Origin: Rhodoluna sp. KAS3
GTDB taxonomy: Bacteria > Actinomycetota > Actinomycetes > Actinomycetales > Microbacteriaceae
NCBI RefSeq assembly: GCF_026000575.1
Contig: NZ_AP026910.1
Coordinates: forward strand, 620,001 to 684,000
Length of the DNA: 64,000 nt
Reading direction: 5' to 3'
Both the position numbers and the translations under genes were made by a program. Positions 57,276 to 64,000 of the stretch are shown piece by piece; within the stretch, counting starts at the first letter, position 1; each line of letters starts with the position of its first letter. Under the pieces are notes generated by a model. That model was not told the origin of the DNA. It saw nothing but the letters and a program-made list of their open reading frames with translations, and made no database searches.

Positions 57276-57713
57276 CTAGTTGACACCCGTCGATCCAAAT
57301 CCAGCATCGCCACGGTGGCTCTCGGGCAGCGTCTCCACCCGGATGAAGTTGGCACGCTCCACCTTCTGGAACACCAGCTGAGCGATGCGGTCTCCGGCGG
57401 TGATTGAAAAGTCCTGCTCCCCAGTGTTGTAGAGATTTACTGCGATTTCCCCGCGATAACCGGCATCAACGGTGCCTGGCGTGTTCAGAACCGTAATTCC
57501 GTGCTTAGCGGCCAATCCTGACCGCGGGTGAACCAAGCACACGTAGCCATCCGGTAGGGCGATTGAAACACCGGTTGGAACCATTACTCGGCCTCGCGCT
57601 GGCACAACTGTGTCAATCCGGGACCTCAAATCGGCACCGGCGTCACCGGGCTGGGCATAGGCCGGGAGCATTTGATCGTCACAAACTATAAGTACAGGCA
57701 ATTGATTGTTCAC
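57276..57713 (-). CDS. dut: Deoxyuridine 5'-triphosphate nucleotidohydrolase
   Basis: Removes dUTP and supplies dUMP. The 145-residue trimeric dUTPase carries its motifs in order: DAGADLRS, HPRSGLAAKHG, NTPGTVDAGYRGEI, GDRIAQLVF, and the C-terminal RGDAGFGSTG. It starts with GTG and diverges from the DUF3093 gene 22 nt away. Confidence 0.97.
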   Translation of the reverse strand: MNNQLPVLIVCDDQMLPAYAQPGDAGADLRSRIDTVVPARGRVMVPTGVSIALPDGYVCLVHPRSGLAAKHGITVLNTPGTVDAGYRGEIAVNLYNTGEQDFSITAGDRIAQLVFQKVERANFIRVETLPESHRGDAGFGSTGVN

Positions 57714-57723
57714 GGTTAGAGCG

Positions 57724-57729
57724 TAATCT
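57724..57729 (+). promoter_or_regulatory. Candidate leaderless promoter of the DUF3093 gene (-10 box)
   Basis: TAATCT with exactly 6 nt (AAAAGG) before the GTG at 57736. The transcript would begin at or beside the start codon. No -35 hexamer is obvious. Confidence 0.5.
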
Positions 57730-57735
57730 AAAAGG

Positions 57736-58194
57736 GTGATGACTTCGCTAAAGACAAGCTCGGCTATTCGCTTCGAGGAGAGGGTTTACCCGAGCGTAGG
57801 TGCCTTCGGTGCATCACTGATGGTTTGGCCGACGATATGGCTAGCCTTGGCCCCACTCAACAGCACACTGGGGGCAGTGCTCGGACTTGTGCTGAACCTA
57901 GGCGTAGTAGCCCTGATGTACTTCGGTGCACCAAAGGTTGTAGTAACCGACGACGATATTTCGGTCGGTAAGGCGAGAATCCAGTTGTCGCTGGTTGCCG
58001 AACCGAAGAAAATTACTAAAGACGAGCGTCGTGCCGAGATTGGGCCTAAGCTAAATGCCCGCGCTTATCTCCAGTTGCAAGCAACTGTAAAAGAAATGGT
58101 GCGTGTCCAGGTTCTAGATGATTCGGATCCGACACCGTACTGGATTTTTTCAACCCGAAACGCTGACGAAATCTGCAGACTCATCAAGGGTTAG
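57736..58194 (+). CDS. DUF3093 family membrane protein
   Basis: A 152-residue protein with two N-terminal transmembrane helices (about 20-40 and 45-62) and a C-terminal soluble part ending YWIFSTRNADEICRLIKG, matching the DUF3093 family found next to dut in actinobacteria. Function unknown. Start is GTG at 57736 or the adjacent ATG at 57739. Confidence 0.87.
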   Translation: MMTSLKTSSAIRFEERVYPSVGAFGASLMVWPTIWLALAPLNSTLGAVLGLVLNLGVVALMYFGAPKVVVTDDDISVGKARIQLSLVAEPKKITKDERRAEIGPKLNARAYLQLQATVKEMVRVQVLDDSDPTPYWIFSTRNADEICRLIKG

Positions 58195-58208
58195 GTAGTA
58201 GGTACTTG

Positions 58209-58493
58209 CTACTCACACTCAACGCAGATTTGGCCAAACTTACCTTTACGCGCAGAAAGTAGTGAGTGGTGCTTCACGATGAAGCACTCACTGCAGGTAA
58301 ATTCGTCATCCTGCGGTGGCAGCACAACAACGTCGAGGTCCTCGGAGACTACATCCGGAATTGAAAAGCCTTCACCGTGTTCTTCGTCAACATCGACGAC
58401 ACCGGAAAGCTTGTCTGGAATACGCTCCTTGATTGCCTCGATTGACTCGTTATCGTCATCGTTCTTTCTAGGTGCGTCGTAATCGGTTGCCAT
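58209..58493 (-). CDS. DUF4193 family zinc-ribbon protein
   Basis: A 94-residue acidic protein opening MATDYDAPRK, typical of DUF4193. The C-terminal half carries CSEC and CVEC pairs (about 69-72 and 90-93) that likely bind zinc. Function unknown; it is conserved between the DUF3093 and sepH genes in actinobacteria. Confidence 0.88.
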   Translation of the reverse strand: MATDYDAPRKNDDDNESIEAIKERIPDKLSGVVDVDEEHGEGFSIPDVVSEDLDVVVLPPQDDEFTCSECFIVKHHSLLSARKGKFGQICVECE

Positions 58494-58668
58494 CTGGCTT
58501 GCCTCTCGTTTGCATATCTAAGCGTGCATAGTGTGCAACAGAAAACCGCAGATAGCAAACCTGCAACGCCGAAAACGCAAAACGTGTCATATCTAAATTT
58601 CGGCACACCATTTCGAATCTCGGTGAAACACCAACTGTGGTGCCAGACTTTGAGTTGGAGGCATTTCA
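58494..58668. other. Divergent intergenic region DUF4193/sepH
   Basis: 175 nt with no gene. CATATCTAA occurs twice (about 58512 and 58589). Near sepH, GGTG-AAA-CACC and CACCA-ACTG-TGGTG share the CACC and so exclude each other. TTGGAGG before the ATG is the sepH ribosome binding site. No clear promoter. Confidence 0.5.
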
Positions 58669-59658
58669 ATGGACGACATTAGATTTATCGAGGCCGAGGG
58701 CGATTTCTTAGTTCTCGAGTCCACCGATGGCCAGCGCTTTCGATTGCTAGCCGATGACCAAATCAGGTCAGCCCTTAGACGCGAGGCTGCGCCCAAGTTG
58801 GACGCCGTGAAAATGACCCCTCGTGAAATTCAGGATGCTGTCCGAGACGGCGAGGACATCGCCAGCCTGGTTGAGCGTTCCGGCGCAACTTTCGATTTCG
58901 TTGAGAAGTTTGCGGCACCGGTAATCGCTGAATTAGCGCACATTATTGATTCGGCACTGACTGTGAGACTAGGCATCGTCGTTGATCGTGATCACACGAC
59001 TGTTGAGTTTGGCGAAATGATATCGGCAAGGATTCACAATCTGGGTGCGGCCACCATTAACTGGAAAGCAAAGCGCAGTGACCTTGGGATTTGGCACTTG
59101 GCAGCTGAGTATGAACTTCCAAACGGCTCCTCCACCGCAGTCTGGTCGTTTGATCCGAAGCGGCTAGCGCTTTCGCCAGAGAACGAAAATGCAATCAATT
59201 TGACGAATAACGAAGCTCAAAAGAGTTCGTCGGCACCGGCCGCATTCGCAAATCCGATTCTTAAGATTGTCGACCAGCCGACCAGCGAAGTCACTGAAGT
59301 TTTAACTGCCACACCAGTCGAGAATGTTGCGAGCCTTCCAGCAGTTGAATCTCGGGCGTCCGCAGCAGATGTCGTTCCGGAACTAGCAGCTGGCAAGACC
59401 AAGCGTCCTGCAATGCCTGCACCAGCAGAGCCTTTGAGTGCTACCGCCGACCTGCTCGAGGCTCTTCGCAGAAAGCGGACCGAGCGGACCGAAACTCAAG
59501 AGACAGCGGCGATTCAAGAGCCAGCTGTCATGGAAGTGGCTGACGAATCGGCGGAAACTCAATCAATTTCTGAAGGAGAGGCTGCCCCGGTGAAAAAGGG
59601 TCGTGCCAGTATGCCTAGTTGGGATGAAATTGTTTTTGGAACCAAGACCGACGACTAG
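58669..59658 (+). CDS. sepH: Cell division protein SepH
   Basis: Actinobacterial FtsZ-binding division protein. The 329-residue protein has the N-terminal DUF3071 domain (IRFIEAEGDFLVLESTDGQRF, MTPREIQDAVRDGEDIASLVE, a helix-turn-helix-like region to about 170) and a long disordered, Pro/Ala/Glu-rich C-terminus with a conserved end (GRASMPSWDEIVFG). It has a TTGGAGG ribosome binding site. It ends overlapping the stop of the converging phosphodiesterase gene. Confidence 0.92.
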   Translation: MDDIRFIEAEGDFLVLESTDGQRFRLLADDQIRSALRREAAPKLDAVKMTPREIQDAVRDGEDIASLVERSGATFDFVEKFAAPVIAELAHIIDSALTVRLGIVVDRDHTTVEFGEMISARIHNLGAATINWKAKRSDLGIWHLAAEYELPNGSSTAVWSFDPKRLALSPENENAINLTNNEAQKSSSAPAAFANPILKIVDQPTSEVTEVLTATPVENVASLPAVESRASAADVVPELAAGKTKRPAMPAPAEPLSATADLLEALRRKRTERTETQETAAIQEPAVMEVADESAETQSISEGEAAPVKKGRASMPSWDEIVFGTKTDD

Positions 59659-60779
59659 AGGTATTGGCCAAATCTGAGCAGTGGCACAGCAGTCTCTTCG
59701 GGGCTTAGTCCACCGTGCTGCCCAATCATCTTTAGGCTCTTTGGTTTTGCGAACCCACGATGGTAAACCGCGGACTTCGCACCGGCCAACAAAAATAAGT
59801 CCGGTAACCGGCTTTGAAATTCGGGTAGGGCCTCCCCATACCAACCAGCTTCTATAACCTGTTCTTTTGTCAGGACGGTGGCCCGCGAATCAAGCGATTT
59901 TTGCAAGGCATCTCTAACTGAATTCAGGTCTGTATCGGGTTCAAAGTAAAGAAAGTTGACCCGCGGATCGCCGCCAACGAACTTCAATCCGCTTAGGTCT
60001 TGATCGAACTCATCCAAGTAAATGTGCTTCGACTCATCGACGTCGATGATTCCATGATCCGCTGTTAGCAGCACTCCCGAGCGATTTCCCACCCGAGAAA
60101 CAAACGCATTCATTAGGCCATCGAGTTCTTCAAGTTTTTGTCGCCAACGGTCAGAATCGGCGCCGTACGCGTGCGCCAATTGATCCAGCTCGGGAACATA
60201 TACGTAAACCAGATTTCCCTGCGATGAGCTCAATAACTTATAGGCTTCGGCAAATCGGTCTTCGATCGACTTGGCCGCAATAAAGGTCGCGTCGGGCATA
60301 GTCGCCTTGGTGAAGCTGGATGTGGCGTACTCCCCCGGACCAATGGAATAGCTCTTAACCTCGGCTAATTTGGCCTGGGTTGACACTGTATCGTGCCTCT
60401 GCCAGCTGCTGACAGCTTTGGAGTCCATCCCTGTCAGAAGATTTACTGACGCTGAGTCCCGGTTGTCCCAAATTTGGTAGCCGACGATACCGTGCTGGCC
60501 GGGTAGAACTCCGGTGGCAAAACTTGTAATAGCCGCTGCTGTAGTGCTCGGGAAAACTGTCGATAGTTTGGAACCGGTTGCCCGTGACAAAAATTTGGCA
60601 TAGCCGCTGTTTTCATGGAGATTGTGGTGACCCAGCCCATCGACCAAAATTACGCATGAGTTTTTTACTCGACGCAGTCCTAGCCGATTGTTTACACCAG
60701 TTATTGAACCAAGTGCCGAAACAAAAACGTCTGACAGCCTCCCGAAGGATTTAGGAAGGGAAGGTAGCATCGAAGGCAT
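59655..60779 (-). CDS. Alkaline phosphatase superfamily protein (nucleotide pyrophosphatase/phosphodiesterase-like)
   Basis: A 374-residue metal-dependent hydrolase. Metal and nucleophile motifs are seen: [11 protein letters not shown], the nucleophile Thr in [26 protein letters not shown], and [11 protein letters not shown]. No signal peptide is obvious, so the site of action is uncertain. It is found between sepH and the topoisomerase genes in actinobacteria. I start at the ATG at 60779; a GTG one codon upstream is possible. Confidence 0.9.
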   Translation of the reverse strand: MPSMLPSLPKSFGRLSDVFVSALGSITGVNNRLGLRRVKNSCVILVDGLGHHNLHENSGYAKFLSRATGSKLSTVFPSTTAAAITSFATGVLPGQHGIVGYQIWDNRDSASVNLLTGMDSKAVSSWQRHDTVSTQAKLAEVKSYSIGPGEYATSSFTKATMPDATFIAAKSIEDRFAEAYKLLSSSQGNLVYVYVPELDQLAHAYGADSDRWRQKLEELDGLMNAFVSRVGNRSGVLLTADHGIIDVDESKHIYLDEFDQDLSGLKFVGGDPRVNFLYFEPDTDLNSVRDALQKSLDSRATVLTKEQVIEAGWYGEALPEFQSRLPDLFLLAGAKSAVYHRGFAKPKSLKMIGQHGGLSPEETAVPLLRFGQYL

Positions 60780-60817
60780 CACCCCAGTCTGCCATAACCG
60801 ATTTGAGTAATGAATTA

Positions 60818-63235
60818 ATGACCCTGGAACACCTGCCTGAGGAACGCATTGTTGACATTGATTTGTCGCAAGAAATGCAAGATTCTTTTCTCGAGTACTC
60901 CTACTCGGTCATCTATGCGCGAGCACTTCCTGACGCCCGTGATGGCCTGAAGCCGGTTCACCGAAGAATCATCTTCCAGATGGGCGAGATGGGTCTCAGG
61001 CCAGATCGCGGTCACGTGAAATCTGCTCGCGTTGTCGGCGAGGTTATGGGCAAACTCCACCCGCACGGTGACAGCGCTATCTACGACGCCCTGGTGCGTA
61101 TGGCGCAACCATTTTCGCTTCGCGTTCCGATGATTGATGGGCACGGAAACTTTGGAAGCCTAGATGACGGGCCTGCTGCTGCCAGGTATACAGAAGCCAG
61201 GCTGTCTACCGCATCACTACTGATGAACGAAGGCCTCGACGAGGACGTAGTTGACTTCAAACCAAACTACGATGCACAACTCACTGAACCCGACGTGTTG
61301 CCTGCGGCCTTCCCAAATCTCTTGGTTAACGGCGCCTCGGGAATTGCTGTTGGTATGGCAACCAATATGCCGCCCCACAATTTGCGCGAGGTTATTGCTG
61401 GCGCGCGGTTCTTGCTTGAAACTCCGCAGGCAACCACTGAAGACCTGATGCAGTATGTTCCTGGCCCTGATCTTCCGAATGGTGGAATCATCATGGGTCT
61501 CGAAGGCGTGAAAGATGCATACGAGACTGGACGTGGGGTTTTCAAAACCCGTGCCCGAGTTTCGATTGAGAGTGTGTCCCCTCGAAAAATGGGCATCGTG
61601 GTTACCGAGTTGCCATATCTAGTCGGCCCAGAAAAGGTAATCGAGAAGATCAAGGATGGCGTTAACGCCAAGAAACTGCAGGGCATTGCAGATGTAACCG
61701 ATCTAACCGACAGAACTAATGGCCTAAAGCTCGTTATCGAGTTGAAGACCGGTTTTGACCCTCAAGTTGTTCTCGATCTTCTATACCGATTCACCCCGAT
61801 GGAAGACTCCTTCGGTATCAACAACGTTGCTTTGGTTGACGGCAGACCACAGACCTTGGGGCTGCGGGACATGTTGGGCGTTTATTTAGCGCACCGCATA
61901 ACAGTAACCAGGCGCAGAACCAAGAATCGCCTAGGTAAGAGACAAGCCCGTCTGCACCTGCTTGAAGGTCTCCTTGTCGCAATTGACTCCATCGACGAGG
62001 TCATTGCAATAATTAGGAACAGCGACGAAGTTGATGAAGCCCGGCAGGCACTTCGCACCCGATTTGCTCTCTCGGAAATCCAGGCCGAGTACATTCTCGA
62101 ACTGCGCCTTCGTCGCTTGACTAAGTTTTCCAAGATTGAACTCGAAACCGAGCGGGCGAATCTGTTAGACGAAATTGCTCGTCTGGAATCGATTCTGGCT
62201 TCAGACCAGAACCTCCGAGCTGTGGTTTCTGCAGAGTTAGCAGAGATCGCCGATAAGTACGGCGATGAGCGTCGAACGACTTTGATCAGCGATGTAACCG
62301 AAGTCAAGCCAATTTCACTGGCCAAAGCTGCGTCCGTGAGCGCCGAGCTGGCCGACGCGCCTTGCACGATTGTGGTCAGTTCCTCCGGTCGTGTTGCTCG
62401 CGTCGAAGGACACGAAGTGTCGCTTCCGAGCGGTAAGCGCCAGAGCCACGATGCCATCCGAACCCTGATTAGTACATCAACACGCTCTGACATCGGATTC
62501 CTAACGAGTGATGGTCTGGTACATCGAATTCACGTTGGTGATGTGCCTAACATTTCAGACGCAAGTTTGATGGGAAGTGCAGTTCAAGCTGATAGCTTCC
62601 TTGGCCTAACCAAGGGCGTTCGATTCGTATCAGTGTTTGGACTTGAAGATGGCATCTCCATCGCACTAGGCACCAAGCAGGGAGTCGTAAAACGCGTTCT
62701 CTCGGATTACCCCGCCAAGGACGAGTTTGAAATGATCTCTCTAAAACCAGGCGATGAGGTAATCGGTGCTGCGGTGTGTTCGGACGGCGCAACCCTTGTT
62801 TTTGTGACCAGCGATGCCCAACTGCTGCATTTCAGTGCTTCCGTGGTTAGACCTCAAGGGCGTCCGGCCGGCGGAATGGCAGGTATCAACCTTTCGCCGG
62901 ATTCCGCTGTGATTGATTTTGAGGTTATCGACGAAGTTGAAAATGCTTCAGTAATTACTGCTGCGAATAGCTCACTGGCCATACCGGGCACTGATGCGGG
63001 AAGCATAAAGATGTCTTCGTTTAGCGAGTTCCCTGGAAAGGGTCGAGCCACCGGTGGCGTGCGGGCGCAGCGATTCATCCGCGGTGAGGATCAGTTGTAC
63101 TTCGCTGCGGTGGTCTCGGGCGAACCAAAGGCGCTAACTCCTGACGGAAAACCTCTTGCTCTGAATCTGGATCTTGCCAAGCGTGACGCTTCGGGAAACC
63201 CGCTTCCGGCCGTTGTTGGTTCGATAGGAATCTAG
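60818..63235 (+). CDS. parC: DNA topoisomerase IV-type subunit A (ParC/GyrA family)
   Basis: Type IIA topoisomerase cutting-rejoining subunit. Starting at the ATG at 60818 (805 residues), the catalytic Tyr124 lies in [11 protein letters not shown], with the [15 protein letters not shown] and [12 protein letters not shown] motifs. The C-terminal beta-pinwheel lacks the GyrA-box QRRGGKG, so the protein is ParC-like: a decatenase and not a supercoiling gyrase. A TTG at 60803 could extend it by five residues. It converges with the B-subunit gene. Confidence 0.9.
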   Translation: MTLEHLPEERIVDIDLSQEMQDSFLEYSYSVIYARALPDARDGLKPVHRRIIFQMGEMGLRPDRGHVKSARVVGEVMGKLHPHGDSAIYDALVRMAQPFSLRVPMIDGHGNFGSLDDGPAAARYTEARLSTASLLMNEGLDEDVVDFKPNYDAQLTEPDVLPAAFPNLLVNGASGIAVGMATNMPPHNLREVIAGARFLLETPQATTEDLMQYVPGPDLPNGGIIMGLEGVKDAYETGRGVFKTRARVSIESVSPRKMGIVVTELPYLVGPEKVIEKIKDGVNAKKLQGIADVTDLTDRTNGLKLVIELKTGFDPQVVLDLLYRFTPMEDSFGINNVALVDGRPQTLGLRDMLGVYLAHRITVTRRRTKNRLGKRQARLHLLEGLLVAIDSIDEVIAIIRNSDEVDEARQALRTRFALSEIQAEYILELRLRRLTKFSKIELETERANLLDEIARLESILASDQNLRAVVSAELAEIADKYGDERRTTLISDVTEVKPISLAKAASVSAELADAPCTIVVSSSGRVARVEGHEVSLPSGKRQSHDAIRTLISTSTRSDIGFLTSDGLVHRIHVGDVPNISDASLMGSAVQADSFLGLTKGVRFVSVFGLEDGISIALGTKQGVVKRVLSDYPAKDEFEMISLKPGDEVIGAAVCSDGATLVFVTSDAQLLHFSASVVRPQGRPAGGMAGINLSPDSAVIDFEVIDEVENASVITAANSSLAIPGTDAGSIKMSSFSEFPGKGRATGGVRAQRFIRGEDQLYFAAVVSGEPKALTPDGKPLALNLDLAKRDASGNPLPAVVGSIGI

Positions 63236-63251
63236 AGCGAAAGGGTCTTTT

Positions 63252-64000
63252 CTAGGCGTCGATTCGTTCTCGTTCGAAGCCATCGGCTGAGTCGATGATG
63301 AAATCACGTCTAGGGGCAACATCGTTACCCATGAGGAGCTCAAACATGGCCTCCGCCGCGGCAGCGTCTTCAACGCGAACACGCCTCAAGGTTCGTCTAG
63401 AGCGATCCATCGTGGTTTCGGCCAGCTGGTCCGCATCCATCTCGCCAAGTCCCTTGTAGCGCTGGATGGGCTCCTTGTATTTTTTGCCCGCCTTGGCTAA
63501 TTTGCCGAGTAGTTCCTCAAGCTCAGCTTGTGAATACGTGTAAATAACCTCGTTGGCCTTTGAACCGGCATTGATTACCTCCACCCGGTGCAGCGGCGGA
63601 ACGGCAGCAAACACACGCCCAGCTTCAACCAGAGGCCTCATGTAGCGGAAAAACAATGTGAGCAGCAAGGTTCGAATGTGCGCGCCATCGACGTCAGCAT
63701 CGCTCATTAGGATTACCTTGCCGTAACGTGCCACATCTAAGTCAAAGCTTCGCCCAGAGCCGGCCCCGAGCACTTGGATGATCGAGGCGCATTCGGTGTT
63801 AGACAACATGTCAGAAACCGAGGCCTTCTGGACGTTGAGAATTTTTCCTCGAATTGGAAGTAGCGCTTGGAACTCGCTGTCACGAGCTAGCTTCGCGGTT
63901 CCCAGAGCTGAGTCACCCTCAACAATAAATAGTTCAGAACCAGCAGTCTCTTGAGTCCTGCAATCTACCAACTTGGTTGGAAGGGAACTGCTCTCCAGAG
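63252..64000 (-). CDS. parE: DNA topoisomerase IV-type subunit B (ParE/GyrB family), C-terminal part
   Basis: Partial: the 5' part lies outside the window. The reading frame runs to the edge (SSLPTKLVDCRT...), so a start at 63971 is false. TOPRIM motifs FIVEGDSALG and MSDADVDGAHIRTLLLT, the GKILNVQKA segment and QRYKGLGEMDADQLAETTMD are visible. It is the partner of the converging A subunit, 16 nt away. Confidence 0.92.
   Translation of the reverse strand, partial: LESSSLPTKLVDCRTQETAGSELFIVEGDSALGTAKLARDSEFQALLPIRGKILNVQKASVSDMLSNTECASIIQVLGAGSGRSFDLDVARYGKVILMSDADVDGAHIRTLLLTLFFRYMRPLVEAGRVFAAVPPLHRVEVINAGSKANEVIYTYSQAELEELLGKLAKAGKKYKEPIQRYKGLGEMDADQLAETTMDRSRRTLRRVRVEDAAAAEAMFELLMGNDVAPRRDFIIDSADGFERERIDA

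Noticed and set aside
61882-62493. 203-codon minus-strand open frame
   Set aside because: Antisense to parC; Arg/Ser-rich composition typical of a shadow.
60818-64000. Replication origin near gyrase genes
   Set aside because: The genes are convergent and topoisomerase IV-like; no dnaA, dnaN, recF or DnaA-box cluster is present.

Overview
The window is an actinobacterial chromosome segment made almost entirely of core metabolism and information-processing genes. Gene order, protein families (DUF3000, DUF3093, DUF3159, DUF3710, DUF4193, SepH, helicase-less PriA, a DUF948 gene next to alaS) and the near absence of spacers point to Actinomycetota, most likely Microbacteriaceae with a compact genome. 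The moderate G+C by eye fits the freshwater Rhodoluna/Aquiluna type, but that placement is inference. I see no phage, insertion sequence, CRISPR array, rRNA or replication origin.

Layout. (1) 0-13.1 kb, minus strand: pyrimidine operon pyrR-pyrB-pyrC-(PH-like membrane protein)-carA-carB-pyrF running on into gmk-rpoZ-coaBC-metK-priA (priA cut by the window edge). It starts with a PyrR-type RNA hairpin that contains the pyrR ribosome binding site. (2) 13.1-14.2 kb: efp-nusB, set off upstream by an intrinsic terminator. (3) 14.2-23.8 kb, minus: rpsD-DUF948-small membrane protein-alaS-ruvX-mltG-aroE-aroC-aroK-aroB-aroQ, with a plausible promoter and structured leader before rpsD. (4) 24-27.4 kb: rarA (minus), diverging from a membrane-anchored cyclophilin and a DUF349 protein. 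A perfect bidirectional terminator follows. (5) 27.4-40 kb, minus: thrS-HIT and pdxS-pdxT-yebC-ruvC-ruvA-ruvB-yajC-secD-secF-relA. (6) 40.1-43.5 kb: mqo (plus), a secreted trypsin-like protease with Excalibur tail (minus), and tRNA-Gly, tRNA-Cys and tRNA-Val. The protease gene sits between two near-identical terminator repeats and is the one clearly accessory-looking gene. (7) 43.6-47.3 kb, minus: zapE and two tandem ammonium transporters. (8) 47.4-51.3 kb, plus: rhodanese, SufE, a RibD-C-like reductase, DUF3000 and RNase D. (9) 51.3-57.7 kb, minus: dut-DUF3710-DUF3159-acnA-dxs. (10) 57.7-64 kb: DUF3093, DUF4193, sepH, a phosphodiesterase-like protein, and convergent topoisomerase A and B genes (B cut by the window edge).

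Most interesting points: one of the two AmtB paralogues carries Glu in place of the first pore histidine of the twin-His pair; the PyrR leader hairpin pairs with the ribosome binding site; several genes carry a TAnnnT -10 element whose 3' end is 6-7 nt before the start codon, suggesting leaderless mRNAs; the protease gene is bracketed by duplicated terminators beside a tRNA cluster; and YajC carries a 50-residue Lys/Ala/Pro tail. I did not find a clear, wholly new multi-gene system; the novelty here is at the level of single genes and regulatory elements.
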